Assembly (NCBI RefSeq): GCF_002399615.1
Contig: NZ_DHDZ01000029.1
Span: 131,447 to 185,950, forward strand
Length of the DNA stretch: 54,504 nucleotides
Direction of reading: 5' to 3'
DNA from: Pedobacter sp. UBA4863
GTDB lineage: Bacteria; Bacteroidota; Bacteroidia; Sphingobacteriales; Sphingobacteriaceae
This document shows positions 25,663-34,789 of the stretch, piece after piece (position 1 is the stretch's first letter; every line of letters begins with the position of its first letter). The translations under genes and the position numbers were made by a program. The notes beneath the pieces were generated by a model. The model saw only the letters and a program-made list of their open reading frames with translations, had not been told where the DNA came from and made no database searches.

Positions 25663-27468
25663 ATGAAACCAATAATGATGGCTAATTCGTTAGCTAGAAC
25701 TTTTTTTTCTTTAACCTTTTTCTTACTCGTAGGTGCTCCATCTTTTTCGCAAGTGAAGTTTCCTGGAATAGTGGTTGCAGAGAGTAAAAATCCTTTTAAA
25801 GAGCGAATGTACTCGCCTAGCATTGTGGTATTGCCCGATGGCAGTTATGTAGTATCGCAAGATATGTCTAAGGGAATTGGCATACATAAAAGCACAGATA
25901 AAGGACTGACGTGGAAGTTTATAACTAAAATTGATATTGGACATTGGGGTGGTCTTTTTGTACATAAAGATGCGCTTTATATTATGGGTACAAGTAAATC
26001 TTTTGGCGATATAATTATTTATAGATCTACTGATGGTGGCAATAGTTGGACAAAAGGTTTGGACGAAAATAATGGTTTGCTCTTTAAAGGTAGGTATCAT
26101 ACAGCGCCTGTTCCTGTTGTGGTACATAACGGACGAATTTGGAGAGCTTACGAAGAAACAATTGGTGATGAGCCAAATAGAGACTTTCATGCGTTGGTAA
26201 TTTCTGCGCCAGTAGATGCCGATTTATTAAAAGCTTCGAGTTGGACAAGATCTAATTCTATACGATTTGAGGAAAAATGGATTAACGCCAAACGTCCAAA
26301 TTGGTTGGAAGGAAATGTAGTGGTTGCGCCCAATGGTAAACTCATAGACTTTATGCGTTTGGAAACTTGGCTGGGCAAAGACCAAAAATACGAATTGGAA
26401 GGGGCAGCGGCAGGCAAGCCGAGGCATGAAGTGGCTGCTGTAATTTCGGTTTCTGATGATGGTAAAAAGGTATCTTTCGACAGTACTCCTTCAGCATATG
26501 TATTATTTCCTGGCGCAGAAACAAAATTTACCATTAGGTTTGATCCTGTATCTAAATTGTATTGGACAGCAGTAAATAAAATTACCTATTTCGATAAAAA
26601 ATCTATAGAAACTTATAACGGAAACTGGCATCAGCGTAATTTATTAGCACTTTATTCTTCTAAGGATTTAAAAAATTGGGAAGAAAAATATCATATTGTG
26701 AAATGGAATGCGGGTACTCCTTTAAATACTTGGGATGTGTTTGGTTTCCAGTATGCAGATTGGCAATTTGAAGGCAATGACATTGTTTTAGTAAGCAGAA
26801 GTTCCTGGTATGGGGCTCGTTATCACGATGCTAACTTGATTACCTTTCATCGTATAAAAAATTTTAGAAATGTAAAGCTCTCCGATTCTCCTGCCGACTT
26901 ATATCCATTAACGATAACTAAGGATATTTTAACTTTTGATCTGAAAAAGACAGAAAATACTTTAAACAGTATTAAATCTAGTTGGATAGAAAAGGGAATA
27001 GAATCTGCGGTAATTAATGCTGGTAAAGGTGTACAACTTGAGCATAAAGGAGCTGGAAGAATTTTGTTAAATGCTTTGCGACCAACGAAAGTGAAAGCCA
27101 ATGCAATAGATAATGAGCAGTTTATAGCTATTGAACTTTCTATAGCGGATGGTTATAAACTGAACATAGCCAGTATTGATTTAAAATTAGGTAAAAACCT
27201 AAATGAAACAGTGAAAACCAAATGGCATTTTAGTGTAAACGGTGGTAAAACTTTTAAAGAAATAACTAACTACGATTTTCCTTTAGGAGTTATAGACGAA
27301 AAAGGCACGCCCCAATCTAAGCTTTACCTCTCGGGTTATAAAGAATTACAAAATATAAACGCTAACCAAAAATTAATATTAAGGATGTATTTCTTCGGTT
27401 ATAATAATAAAGAAATGCAGTTTTCTTTGAATGATTATTTAAAGATTGGCGGAACGGTTACAAAATAG
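25663..27468 (+). CDS. Secreted sialidase-fold (BNR/Asp-box) protein
   Basis: Started at ATG 25663, the precursor has 601 residues with a Sec signal peptide ending at about PSFSQ; a TTG three codons upstream is less likely. Two Asp boxes, STDKGLTW (77-84) and STDGGNSW (122-129), mark a six-bladed propeller as in exo-sialidases. YSPSIVVLPDGSYVVSQD and NWLEGNVVVAPNGKL are typical of Bacteroidota sialidase-like glycosidases. The C-terminal 170 residues form a second beta-rich domain. The canonical sialidase arginine triad could not be assigned, so the true sugar substrate is open. The gene is alone, with no SusC/SusD pair beside it. Confidence 0.78.
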   Translation: MKPIMMANSLARTFFSLTFFLLVGAPSFSQVKFPGIVVAESKNPFKERMYSPSIVVLPDGSYVVSQDMSKGIGIHKSTDKGLTWKFITKIDIGHWGGLFVHKDALYIMGTSKSFGDIIIYRSTDGGNSWTKGLDENNGLLFKGRYHTAPVPVVVHNGRIWRAYEETIGDEPNRDFHALVISAPVDADLLKASSWTRSNSIRFEEKWINAKRPNWLEGNVVVAPNGKLIDFMRLETWLGKDQKYELEGAAAGKPRHEVAAVISVSDDGKKVSFDSTPSAYVLFPGAETKFTIRFDPVSKLYWTAVNKITYFDKKSIETYNGNWHQRNLLALYSSKDLKNWEEKYHIVKWNAGTPLNTWDVFGFQYADWQFEGNDIVLVSRSSWYGARYHDANLITFHRIKNFRNVKLSDSPADLYPLTITKDILTFDLKKTENTLNSIKSSWIEKGIESAVINAGKGVQLEHKGAGRILLNALRPTKVKANAIDNEQFIAIELSIADGYKLNIASIDLKLGKNLNETVKTKWHFSVNGGKTFKEITNYDFPLGVIDEKGTPQSKLYLSGYKELQNINANQKLILRMYFFGYNNKEMQFSLNDYLKIGGTVTK

Positions 27469-27538
27469 GTTTTGGCAAATGTTTTTAATGCTTGAGTTAA
27501 TTAATCTTTAGTTAATAGTTAAATCCACGTAAAACGTA

Positions 27539-27566
27539 AAAACCCAGACATCCATCTGGGTTTTTA
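27539..27566 (+). terminator. Intrinsic terminator
   Basis: AACCCAGA pairs with TCTGGGTT across a six-base loop, followed by TTTTAG; the left flank is A-rich, so it may act for the convergent hom operon too. Confidence 0.85.
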
Positions 27567-27591
27567 GTATCAAAACAAAACAATATAAAAT

Positions 27592-28833
27592 TTAATTGGC
27601 TAATATTCCTTCTGCCCTTATAGCTTTAATATCTTGTTCGTTATAAGTAATTCTGCCAGTTTGGGCAATAAAAACATCTTTGTTTACGAGTATATCTTTA
27701 TTTTCTAGCAAGCTCTTTAAGCTCACATTCCCAATTACATACTTATAATCGTTGCGTGAGAAACGCTCAGAAATATCTGTAACCTGTAATTTTTCTACGG
27801 TATATTCGTGTTGGTAACGCAGGTAAACTTCTAAGTTTACTTTATCGGTATGGATTAGGCCATTCTTTTGATGGTATTTTTTGTATTCGTAACGGTAATC
27901 GTAACGAAGTGCGGCAATATCAGAAAGTACGGCAGCGCCTGTTGGATGCCCACCGGCACCTTTTCCAAAGAAAAACTGTTTATCTGCAAAAGCAGCCTGT
28001 ACTGTTACGCCATTGTACTCGTTCTCTACGTTGAAAAGGAAATCATCACTCTTCACAAATTTTGGCAATACAAAAGCAATGATGTGTTTAGTGCTTATTT
28101 TTCTTGCGGTTGGCACTAATTTAATTTTATAATTTTTTTCTTTTGCGTATTGGATATCAGCATCGCTCAAATTTTGAATGCCAATGTTAAGAATCTTATC
28201 AGGATTGATGAATAAACCATAAGCATGGGCAGTGGCAATGGCCAATTTAAACTTCGGGTCGTAACCACCTACATCTAAAATGGGGTTTGTTTCTGCAAAA
28301 CCTAGGTCTTGTGCTTCTTTTAGTGCATCTTGGTAACTAGCACCTTCGTTAAATATTTTAGAAAGAATGTAGTTAGAAGAACCGTTAAAAATGCCACTAA
28401 TGCCATGTAGTAATTCGTTATCGTAGTATTCTTCTAAATTTCTGATAATTGGAATACTGCCACAAACCGAACCTTCGTACAATAAAGAAGTACCGTGCTT
28501 TTCTTGTAAATGAACTAACTCTTCGAGATGGGTAGCAATCATTTTTTTATTGGCCGAAACTACATTTTTACCACTTGTTAACGCTCTTTTGGTAATTTGA
28601 TAAGCCACGTCGGCATCGTCAATAAGCTCTACAATGGTGTTAATTTCTGGGTTGTTTAATATTTCATCGTGAGAGGTGGTGAAAAGATGTGCGTCTAAAG
28701 TTCTTTTCTTTTCGGGGTTTTTAATGGCAATTTTTACCACTTCTAAATTAAGATTTTGAGCTTTGATAATGTCATGAAGACCTTGTCCAACAACTCCAAA
28801 TCCAAATAATCCTATTTTTAGTTTCTTACTCAT
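27592..28833 (-). CDS. hom: Homoserine dehydrogenase
   Basis: This 413-residue, monofunctional enzyme reduces aspartate semialdehyde to homoserine. GLFGFGVVGQG (residues 8-18) is the NAD(P)-binding loop. SANKKMIA and the GSVCGSIPIIRNL, GIFNGSSNYILSKI and GFAETNPILDVGGYDPKFK blocks form the substrate site. A C-terminal part of about 80 residues follows the catalytic domain; I do not see a clear ACT domain. It is the last gene of metY-metX-hom, so homoserine supply is linked to methionine synthesis and should respond to the SAM riboswitch. Confidence 0.93.
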   Translation of the reverse strand: MSKKLKIGLFGFGVVGQGLHDIIKAQNLNLEVVKIAIKNPEKKRTLDAHLFTTSHDEILNNPEINTIVELIDDADVAYQITKRALTSGKNVVSANKKMIATHLEELVHLQEKHGTSLLYEGSVCGSIPIIRNLEEYYDNELLHGISGIFNGSSNYILSKIFNEGASYQDALKEAQDLGFAETNPILDVGGYDPKFKLAIATAHAYGLFINPDKILNIGIQNLSDADIQYAKEKNYKIKLVPTARKISTKHIIAFVLPKFVKSDDFLFNVENEYNGVTVQAAFADKQFFFGKGAGGHPTGAAVLSDIAALRYDYRYEYKKYHQKNGLIHTDKVNLEVYLRYQHEYTVEKLQVTDISERFSRNDYKYVIGNVSLKSLLENKDILVNKDVFIAQTGRITYNEQDIKAIRAEGILAN

Positions 28834-28855
28834 GTGTCTTTATTTTTAGCATAGC

Positions 28856-28890
28856 GCATAAAGCATTAGCATTTTTCTTCCGCTTTATGC
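28856..28890. repeat. Hairpin between metX and hom
   Basis: GCATAAAGC (28856-28864) and GCTTTATGC (28882-28890) are a perfect 9 bp inverted repeat with a 17-base spacer in the metX-hom gap. It lacks a T-run on the minus strand, so it may influence mRNA stability rather than end transcription. Confidence 0.5.
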
Positions 28891-28909
28891 CTGTGCCCTT
28901 TGCTTTATA

Positions 28910-29974
28910 CTAAGCGGTGTGTTGTAGTTTAATTACTTTTTTGTTTTTGGTGGCATTTTCTTTTAAAAAATTGCCGATAATGTTCGTTAATTTATCGGTT
29001 TCTATTAAGAAGCCATCGTGTCCGTAAGCACACTTGATGCTTGCAAATTGCGCCTCATTAATGTGTTTTGCTAAAAACTGTTGTTCGGAAATAGGGAAGA
29101 GCATATCGTTCTCAATACCTATCACCAAAGTATTTGATTTTACTAATTTCAACGCATCGGCTATGCTTTTTCTGCCACGGCCAACATTGTGGCTATCCAT
29201 CGCTTTGCTTAAATACCAATAACTGTAGGCGTTAAAGCGTTTACAAAGTTTTTCGCCTTGATAGTTTTGATAAGACGAAGCCCTAAAATCGGTTACTTTA
29301 TCGTTTACACTTTCTAGTTGAGTTTCGTTGTAGGCTTCGTAAGTTCTGTAAGACAATAGCGCAATGCTTCTGGCTGTTTTTAGTCCTTTTAGGCCGCCAT
29401 CGGGTTTATTGGCATAAAAAGTTCTATCGGTGGCAATAGCCAAACGCTGGCTTTCGTTAAAGGCAATTCCCCAAGGCGAATGGGCCGCATTGGTAGCTAC
29501 TAAAATCAAATTTTCTATTTCGGTTTTACCGCTAATGCTCCATTCTAGTGCTTGTTGGCCGCCCAAGGAGCCACCAATTAACGCCTTAATTTTATCGATA
29601 CCTAAATGATCTGCCAATAGTTGGTGCAAGGTGGCCAAATCTCTAATGGTAAACTCTGGGAAAGCCAAATAGTAAGGTTGGCCAGTAACAGGGTTTGTAC
29701 TTAATGGATTTGTTGTGCCGTAGTTAGAGCCCAAAATATTGGCGCAAATAATAAAATGTTCATCGGGATTAAACAAATCTTTGGTGCCAAATAAACCTTT
29801 CCACCAATCTAGTACGTCTGCATTTGCCGTCAGGGCATGACAAACCCAAACTACGTTGTCTTTCTTTGCATTGAGTTTGCCAAAAGTTTGGTATGCAATT
29901 TCGAGATTACGAAGTTTTTTTCCGTTTTCTAATTTGAGTATTTTAGGGTGTTTATATGTTGATGAAGTACTCAT
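28910..29974 (-). CDS. metX: Homoserine O-acetyltransferase
   Basis: MetX acetylates homoserine with acetyl-CoA, the first committed step to methionine. The 354-residue alpha/beta hydrolase has the nucleophile S136 in GGSLGGQ, the oxyanion-region HALTANAD near 46-53, the acid-bearing IENDMLFP, and the catalytic histidine H319 in YGHDGF. Length is typical. It sits 43 bp downstream of metY and 76 bp upstream of hom in the same direction. Acetyl rather than succinyl transfer is inferred from the family and from the neighbouring O-acetylhomoserine sulfhydrylase. Confidence 0.93.
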   Translation of the reverse strand: MSTSSTYKHPKILKLENGKKLRNLEIAYQTFGKLNAKKDNVVWVCHALTANADVLDWWKGLFGTKDLFNPDEHFIICANILGSNYGTTNPLSTNPVTGQPYYLAFPEFTIRDLATLHQLLADHLGIDKIKALIGGSLGGQQALEWSISGKTEIENLILVATNAAHSPWGIAFNESQRLAIATDRTFYANKPDGGLKGLKTARSIALLSYRTYEAYNETQLESVNDKVTDFRASSYQNYQGEKLCKRFNAYSYWYLSKAMDSHNVGRGRKSIADALKLVKSNTLVIGIENDMLFPISEQQFLAKHINEAQFASIKCAYGHDGFLIETDKLTNIIGNFLKENATKNKKVIKLQHTA

Positions 29975-30017
29975 TTGCGTAGTTATGTTGGTGTTTTTCT
30001 ATAGGTAGATGTGTTAA

Positions 30018-31319
30018 TTAATTTAAAGCAGCAAATGCTTGTTCAAAATCTGCCTTAATGTCGTCGATGTGCTCAATGCCTACGGCTACCCTTAATAAGC
30101 TAGGTGTAACGCCGGCTGCCAATTGTTCTGCATCGCTTAATTGTTGGTGCGTAGTAGCTGCTGGTTGTATAATTAACGTTTTAGCATCGCCTAGGTTGGC
30201 TAAATGGCTTACTAACTTTAAGTTATCTACTACTTTAATGGCGTTTTCTTTACTGCCTTTTAGTTCGAAACTTAGCACAGCACCAAAGCCATTAGATAAA
30301 TATTTTTTAGCATTGGCATGGTATGGGCTGCTCTCTAAACCTGGGTAATTTACTTTGGCAACTGCCGGATGGTTTTCTAACCATTTGGCTAGTGCTAAAG
30401 TATTTTCTACATGGCGCTGTACTCTTAACGAAAGGGTTTCTAAACCTTGTAATAGTAAAAACGAATTAAATGGAGATTGTGAGGCACCAAAATCTCTTAA
30501 ACCTTCTACACGGGCTCTAATAATGAACTGAATGTTTCCAAATGGGCCATTTTGTCCAAAAACATCGTTGAAAATTAAACCATGGTAGCCTTCTGATGGC
30601 TCGGTGAATTGACTGAATTTACCATTGCCCCAATTGTAGTTGCCCCCATCAACAATTACACCGCCAATGCTGGTGCCATGCCCGCCAATCCATTTTGTGG
30701 CCGACTCTACCACCACATTTGCACCATGTTCAATAGGTTTAAATAGAAAGCCAGCAGCACCGAAGGTATTGTCCACAATTAAAGGTAGGTCGTGCTTTTT
30801 CGCAATAGTTGCAATTTGCTCGAAATCTATTACGCTAAACGATGGGTTTCCAATGGTTTCTAAATAAATAGCTTTAGTGTTTTCATCAATGTTTGCCTCA
30901 AAATCTGCTGGGTTGTCGCCATCAGCAAACTTTACGGTAATGCCCAAGCGCTTAAAAGCTACCTTGAACTGGTTGTAAGAACCGCCGTACAAGTGGCTCG
31001 ACGAAACAAAATTATCGCCTGCTTGCAAAATGTTGTTTAGTGCAATAAATTGTGCTGCCTGTCCAGAAGCTACTGCCAAAGCTGCTACACCGCCTTCTAG
31101 GGCCGCAATACGCTTTTCAAAAACATCGGTAGTAGGGTTCATGATGCGGGTATAAATGTTGCCAAACTCTTTTAATGCAAAAAGATTAGCGCCGTGTTCA
31201 GAGTTTTTAAAACCGTACGAAGTAGTTTGATATAAAGGAACTGCCCTAGAGCCTGTTACTGGATCTATTTCTTGGCCTGCGTGTACTTGTAATGTTTCGA
31301 ATTTATGTTGTTGTGACAT
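30018..31319 (-). CDS. metY: O-acetylhomoserine sulfhydrylase
   Basis: This 433-residue PLP enzyme makes homocysteine from O-acetylhomoserine and sulfide. The PLP lysine is K209 in ESATKWIGGHG; SGQAAQ, YGGSYNQF, ETIGNPS and VDNTFG surround the cofactor as in the Cys/Met metabolism family. The long insert after the lysine (NYNWGNGKFSQFTEPSEGYHG) is characteristic of MetY rather than MetB or MetC. It is the first gene of metY-metX-hom and has a long leader containing a SAM-I riboswitch and a canonical promoter. Confidence 0.94.
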   Translation of the reverse strand: MSQQHKFETLQVHAGQEIDPVTGSRAVPLYQTTSYGFKNSEHGANLFALKEFGNIYTRIMNPTTDVFEKRIAALEGGVAALAVASGQAAQFIALNNILQAGDNFVSSSHLYGGSYNQFKVAFKRLGITVKFADGDNPADFEANIDENTKAIYLETIGNPSFSVIDFEQIATIAKKHDLPLIVDNTFGAAGFLFKPIEHGANVVVESATKWIGGHGTSIGGVIVDGGNYNWGNGKFSQFTEPSEGYHGLIFNDVFGQNGPFGNIQFIIRARVEGLRDFGASQSPFNSFLLLQGLETLSLRVQRHVENTLALAKWLENHPAVAKVNYPGLESSPYHANAKKYLSNGFGAVLSFELKGSKENAIKVVDNLKLVSHLANLGDAKTLIIQPAATTHQQLSDAEQLAAGVTPSLLRVAVGIEHIDDIKADFEQAFAALN

Positions 31320-31462
31320 GTTTCTTTCTTTTTTAGTTAGGGGTAATGATTTATATAATTATGATTTGCCTTTTGGCTGTATAATAGTAAGAATGCGTAT
31401 CCCGTTTTAGTGGGACCTTCCGAGTTTGGATAAAGCTGCAAAATGGAAGATTTTGATATTAA

Positions 31463-31498
31463 TTATATGCCGTAGCACATGCACATGGTAAATTGCAT
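31463..31498 (-). CDS. Possible leader peptide of the met operon
   Basis: An ATG-to-TAA frame of 11 codons reads MQFTMCMCYGI, in the metY mRNA between the riboswitch and metY. Two of the last six codons are Met and two are Cys counting the internal pair MCMC, which would suit a translation-sensing attenuator for sulfur amino acids. No ribosome-binding site or competing hairpin pair is evident, so it may be chance. Confidence 0.25.
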   Translation of the reverse strand: MQFTMCMCYGI

Positions 31499-31607
31499 GC
31501 TAATACAATTAATAGCAGTGTAAAAGGTATTTTTACCTACCGATTGGGGAAACGTATTTCTTGAAGAAATTGAATTAATTAGTTTCATCTTATTAATTTA
31601 TATTTCC

Positions 31608-31697
31608 AAAAAGCACCATGCTAGTTGGTCAGGAATTGGCACCTTCTCTTTGTGAGGGTTGCCAGTGGGTCAGTGAGCCTGTCTCTCGCCACTTCTT
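31608..31697 (-). promoter_or_regulatory. SAM-I (S-box) riboswitch upstream of metY
   Basis: Read on the minus strand, the element has the S-box order: a closing P1 helix AAGAAG/CTTTTT (with wobble), AGTGGCGAGAGACAGGCTC, ACTGGCAACC and AAGGTGCCAATTCC before a return strand. These match the conserved GAGGGA-like, GGCAACC and AGGTGC-AATTCC segments of the SAM-I aptamer, which lowers expression when SAM is abundant. The context (metY-metX-hom) is as expected. The expression platform is not obvious: no strong terminator follows within the leader. Confidence 0.9.
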
Positions 31698-31752
31698 TAT
31701 AAATCAACACCTATTGGTAATTGATTTTTATTTGGCTTTCCAAATAATATTT

Positions 31753-31784
31753 CAAATATAGGTAGTTTTTTATTTTAATGCAAA
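31753..31784 (-). promoter_or_regulatory. Promoter of the metY operon
   Basis: On the minus strand TTTG (31781-31784), exactly 20 bp, then TATATTTG (31753-31760) matches the Bacteroidota consensus perfectly. The start would be about 50 nt before the riboswitch. Confidence 0.75.
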
Positions 31785-32004
31785 ATAATATTTTGATATT
31801 TTTTTATATATCTGATTTTCAGTTGTTTTTTGTGTTGTTTGGTTTGCTTTTTTGGAGGTGTTTGAGTTGAGTGAAATTTAAACAACTTTTAAATACGGTA
31901 TTAAAATAACCCATCGGAGCGGTAATATATTTGATATTAGCATGTCAACTGTAGCAGAATAAAATACTAACTTTGTAAGCTTACTATATTATTTTTTTAA
32001 AACC

Positions 32005-32811
32005 TTGAAAACAAATTTTTTAAATACAATTATACAACGGCAAAACCAGCAGCAAGTAGTACCGTCAAACCAAACTATTGCGCATTGGGCCCAAACGCTG
32101 CTCAACTTAATTTTTCCGGAGAGAGGTGCTTCTACCAATTATGACCAAGAAGCATTAAAAGGCGTTTTCTTTGAATTAAAAGAAGAGTTGCAGTTGATAT
32201 TAAAATTTACAAAAGGTTGTGGTAAAAATGAGCATAGAGAGATTGCGGAGACTTTTTTTGATTGTTTACCCGAAATTTACAGGAAACTAACCACAGATTT
32301 AACGGCCATTGTAGAGGGAGACCCTGCGGCAAAAAGCGAGTTCGAGATTATTAGGTGCTATCCGGGATTTTTTGCCATTGCCATGTATCGTTTTGCGCAT
32401 CAATTACATTTGTTGGGCGTGCCGCATATTCCTCGTATCATTACCGAATATGCACATACTACTACGGGAATTGATATTCATCCGGCAGCCAAAATAGGTG
32501 AATATTTGTATATAGACCATGGCACAGGCTTGGTAATAGGTGAGACCACGGTAATTGGAAATTATGTGAAATTATATCAAGGCGTTACCTTAGGTGCGCT
32601 AAGTGTAGATAAATCCAAATCTAGTTCTAAAAGGCATCCCACCATTGGCAACCATGTAATTATTTATTCTGGTGCCACCATTTTAGGTGGAGAAACTTTT
32701 GTTGGCGATTATAGTGTTATTGGTGGCAATGTTTGGCTAACTAAAAGTATTCCAGAAGGCTCAACAGTTTACCATCAGGCAGAAATTAAAATTAAGGAAA
32801 AGAATAGTTGA
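32005..32811 (+). CDS. cysE: Serine O-acetyltransferase
   Basis: CysE acetylates serine for cysteine synthesis. The 268-residue protein starts at TTG 32005; no ATG occurs near the N terminus. The N-terminal helical domain leads to a left-handed beta helix of hexapeptide repeats: TGIDIHPAAKIGEYLYIDHGTGLVIGETTVIGNYVKLYQGVTLGALS, with the catalytic DH and the GVTLGA motif. It is longer at the N terminus than E. coli-like enzymes of short type and resembles plant/Bacteroidota forms. It is 73 bp upstream of cysM and divergent from the met operon. Confidence 0.92.
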   Translation: MKTNFLNTIIQRQNQQQVVPSNQTIAHWAQTLLNLIFPERGASTNYDQEALKGVFFELKEELQLILKFTKGCGKNEHREIAETFFDCLPEIYRKLTTDLTAIVEGDPAAKSEFEIIRCYPGFFAIAMYRFAHQLHLLGVPHIPRIITEYAHTTTGIDIHPAAKIGEYLYIDHGTGLVIGETTVIGNYVKLYQGVTLGALSVDKSKSSSKRHPTIGNHVIIYSGATILGGETFVGDYSVIGGNVWLTKSIPEGSTVYHQAEIKIKEKNS

Positions 32812-32884
32812 TAGTTTACTAGACGATGGTTAAAAAAGTTGGAGCGTCTTAAATCAGTTATTACCTGTAAAACTATAAAAAAAT

Positions 32885-33757
32885 ATGAAAACCATTATAG
32901 ATTGTATTGGAAATACCCCTTTGGCAGAAATAAGGTATTTGAATACCAACCCCAATGTTAAAATTTATGCTAAGCTAGAAGGGAATAATCCGGGTGGAAG
33001 TGTAAAGGATAGGGCTGCGTTAAATATGATACGCAGTGCAATGGAGCGGGGAGAAGTGGCTCAAAACACGAAATTAATTGAAGCAACCAGCGGAAATACA
33101 GGCATTGCTTTAGCTATGATTGCCTCGATTTACGGTATTGAAATTGAATTGGTCATGCCATCAAGTTCTACAAGAGAACGTACTTTAACCATGGAAGCCT
33201 TTGGCGCAAAGGTAACTTTACTAGATTCTATAGAAATTTGTAGAGATTATGCCGAGGAAAAAGGTGCTAAGCCTGGCTATTTTTTGTTAAATCAATTTGC
33301 TAACCCTGATAATTATTTAGCGCATTATAAAACCACAGGTCCAGAAATTTGGGGCGAAACCGAAGGGAAAATTACGCATTTTGTAAGTAGTATGGGAACT
33401 ACTGGCAGCATTATGGGCAATTCTAGGTATTTAAAGGAAAAGAATCCCGCTATTCAAATTGTAGGTTGTCAGCCTACGGAGGACTCGTCTATTCCTGGTA
33501 TTCGTCGTTGGCCTATCGAATATTTGCCAAAAATTTATGAACCTGAAAGGGTAGATCGAATTATGGATGTTTCGCAGCAAGATGCCACATTTGCCGCAAG
33601 GGCATTGGCAAAAAGAGAGGGTGTTTTTGCCGGGATGAGTAGTGGCGGTGCTTTTCATTGTGCCTTGCAGTTAGCTGAAGAATTAGCAAGTGGCCTAATT
33701 GTGTTTATTGCATGCGATAGGGGAGATAGGTATTTAAGCAGTGATTTGTTTGGTTAA
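32885..33757 (+). CDS. cysM: Cysteine synthase B (O-acetylserine sulfhydrylase)
   Basis: This 290-residue fold-type II PLP enzyme makes cysteine from O-acetylserine and sulfide or thiosulfate. K41 in NPGGSVKDR binds PLP; EATSGNTGIALAMIA holds the substrate and SSGG near the C terminus binds PLP phosphate. The MPSSSTRERTLTMEAFGA and QPTEDSSIPGIRRWP stretches are typical of CysM rather than CysK. It forms a pair with cysE just upstream, and together they supply cysteine for the met enzymes. Confidence 0.92.
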   Translation: MKTIIDCIGNTPLAEIRYLNTNPNVKIYAKLEGNNPGGSVKDRAALNMIRSAMERGEVAQNTKLIEATSGNTGIALAMIASIYGIEIELVMPSSSTRERTLTMEAFGAKVTLLDSIEICRDYAEEKGAKPGYFLLNQFANPDNYLAHYKTTGPEIWGETEGKITHFVSSMGTTGSIMGNSRYLKEKNPAIQIVGCQPTEDSSIPGIRRWPIEYLPKIYEPERVDRIMDVSQQDATFAARALAKREGVFAGMSSGGAFHCALQLAEELASGLIVFIACDRGDRYLSSDLFG

Positions 33758-34203
33758 CGGACAGGATATTTAACGTGATTTATGGTCGTTTTTTATTGAA
33801 AAGTGAGCGACCAAAATGAAGGGAAAATTATTGGCTACCTACCAATTGGTATAGGTTGCGCCTTTGCTTTGAAGCCAGAGTTAATGCAATTACATCGCTA
33901 CCACAAAGGCCGATTTTAAGTCAATTTAGTAGTTTTTACTGAGACTATCGCTCAATGTCATTAAGTTAACGTGAGTTTTGGGTCTTAATTTAGCTAAACA
34001 GACCCTGACCACGAAGTAGCTGCGAAGCAAAATAAATTCAGCGCTTGCTCGGAGTATCGGAGGTGACGGTAAATTGGCGTTTCGTCTCCCGAAATTAATT
34101 CGGGACTAGCTTTTAAGGTTCTATCTAATTATTTTTTTAATCAACATAGCCTTAAGCGTTTGATTTACAGTGCAAAATATCTAAAACTCACGTTAATATA
34201 GGC
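33758..34203. other. Intergenic region with an inverted-repeat-bounded element
   Basis: The 446 bp gap contains the element at 33966-34196 and, at 33770-33780, a further TTAACGTGATT that resembles its ends. No ORF, promoter or RNA gene was recognised. Confidence 0.5.
33966..34196. mobile_element. MITE-like element with 14 bp terminal inverted repeats
   Basis: A perfect 14 bp inverted repeat, TTAACGTGAGTTTT at 33966-33979 and its complement at 34183-34196, bounds 231 bp with no ORF. An internal hairpin CCCGAA/TTCGGG lies at 34088-34104. TTAA at the outer ends might represent the target sequence. It may be a small non-autonomous transposon or a large hairpin between convergent genes. Confidence 0.55.
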
Positions 34204-34767
34204 TTATTTTTTGCAATAATCGCCAGAGTTTTCGGGCGCTTTCTTGTGGTTTAAATCAACATTGTTGTAGCTGGTATTTGCGCCCCAAGAAAATATTTTC
34301 TCAAAAAAAGGAAGCAATTTATCGTCCTTTACCTGTGCTAAAAAGTAAACTTCATGTTCTTTTTCCTTAATTCCCATTTCGTACAAAATAAGGTCGTGTT
34401 TGTAAATGCCAATGCTGTTAAAGTATTGGCGCATTCTAAAATACTCGCATACGTTGCCGCTTTCTAGCTTTCCGGCAAAGAAAAAAGGCATAAACCTACC
34501 AATTACATAACATAGGCCCGAAATAGTTTTGCCTATAATGTGGTATTTAAATTCGTAAAATTTAGAGATAGGAATTTCGTATTCCCTCATGATTTCTAGT
34601 ACCTCTTTTCGGTGTTCCCATTCATCTATTTCAATTTGCTTTACCGCTGCTTTTTGTTCGGCAGTATTTACATTTTCGGCATGGCCAATGTAGGCAAAGG
34701 CCGCTGCTTTTTCTGCCGAATAAGCTTGCTGTAAAAGTTTGGTTAAAGCACGATGATTGATTTTCAA
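34204..34767 (-). CDS. COQ7-like/ferritin-like diiron protein
   Basis: The 187-residue helical protein starts with TTG 34767 and resembles demethoxyubiquinone hydroxylase-like proteins of Bacteroidota. Likely diiron ligands are in the AYSAEKAAAFAY helix, IDEWEH, and MGIKEKEHEVYF. The middle segment (YVIGRFMPFFFAGKLESGNV) is hydrophobic and may touch the membrane. Quinone hydroxylation is the family's role, but Bacteroidota usually make menaquinone, so the substrate is unclear. It follows the lipoprotein and LolC/E-like genes on the same strand, separated by 22 bp. Confidence 0.75.
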   Translation of the reverse strand: MKINHRALTKLLQQAYSAEKAAAFAYIGHAENVNTAEQKAAVKQIEIDEWEHRKEVLEIMREYEIPISKFYEFKYHIIGKTISGLCYVIGRFMPFFFAGKLESGNVCEYFRMRQYFNSIGIYKHDLILYEMGIKEKEHEVYFLAQVKDDKLLPFFEKIFSWGANTSYNNVDLNHKKAPENSGDYCKK

Positions 34768-34789
34768 GAGCGTAAAAGCTTGGGTTTAG

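Larger units (their letters stand above)
31320..32004. other. Divergent regulatory region between metY and cysE
   Basis: These 685 bp hold, for the minus strand, the promoter at 31753-31784, the SAM-I riboswitch at 31608-31697 and about 290 nt of further leader. The rest of the leader includes a possible leader peptide and only weak hairpins (AGGTA/TACCT near 31530). For the plus strand, TATATTTG at 31926-31933 and TAACTTTG at 31968-31975 are unpartnered -7 candidates for cysE. Confidence 0.6.
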
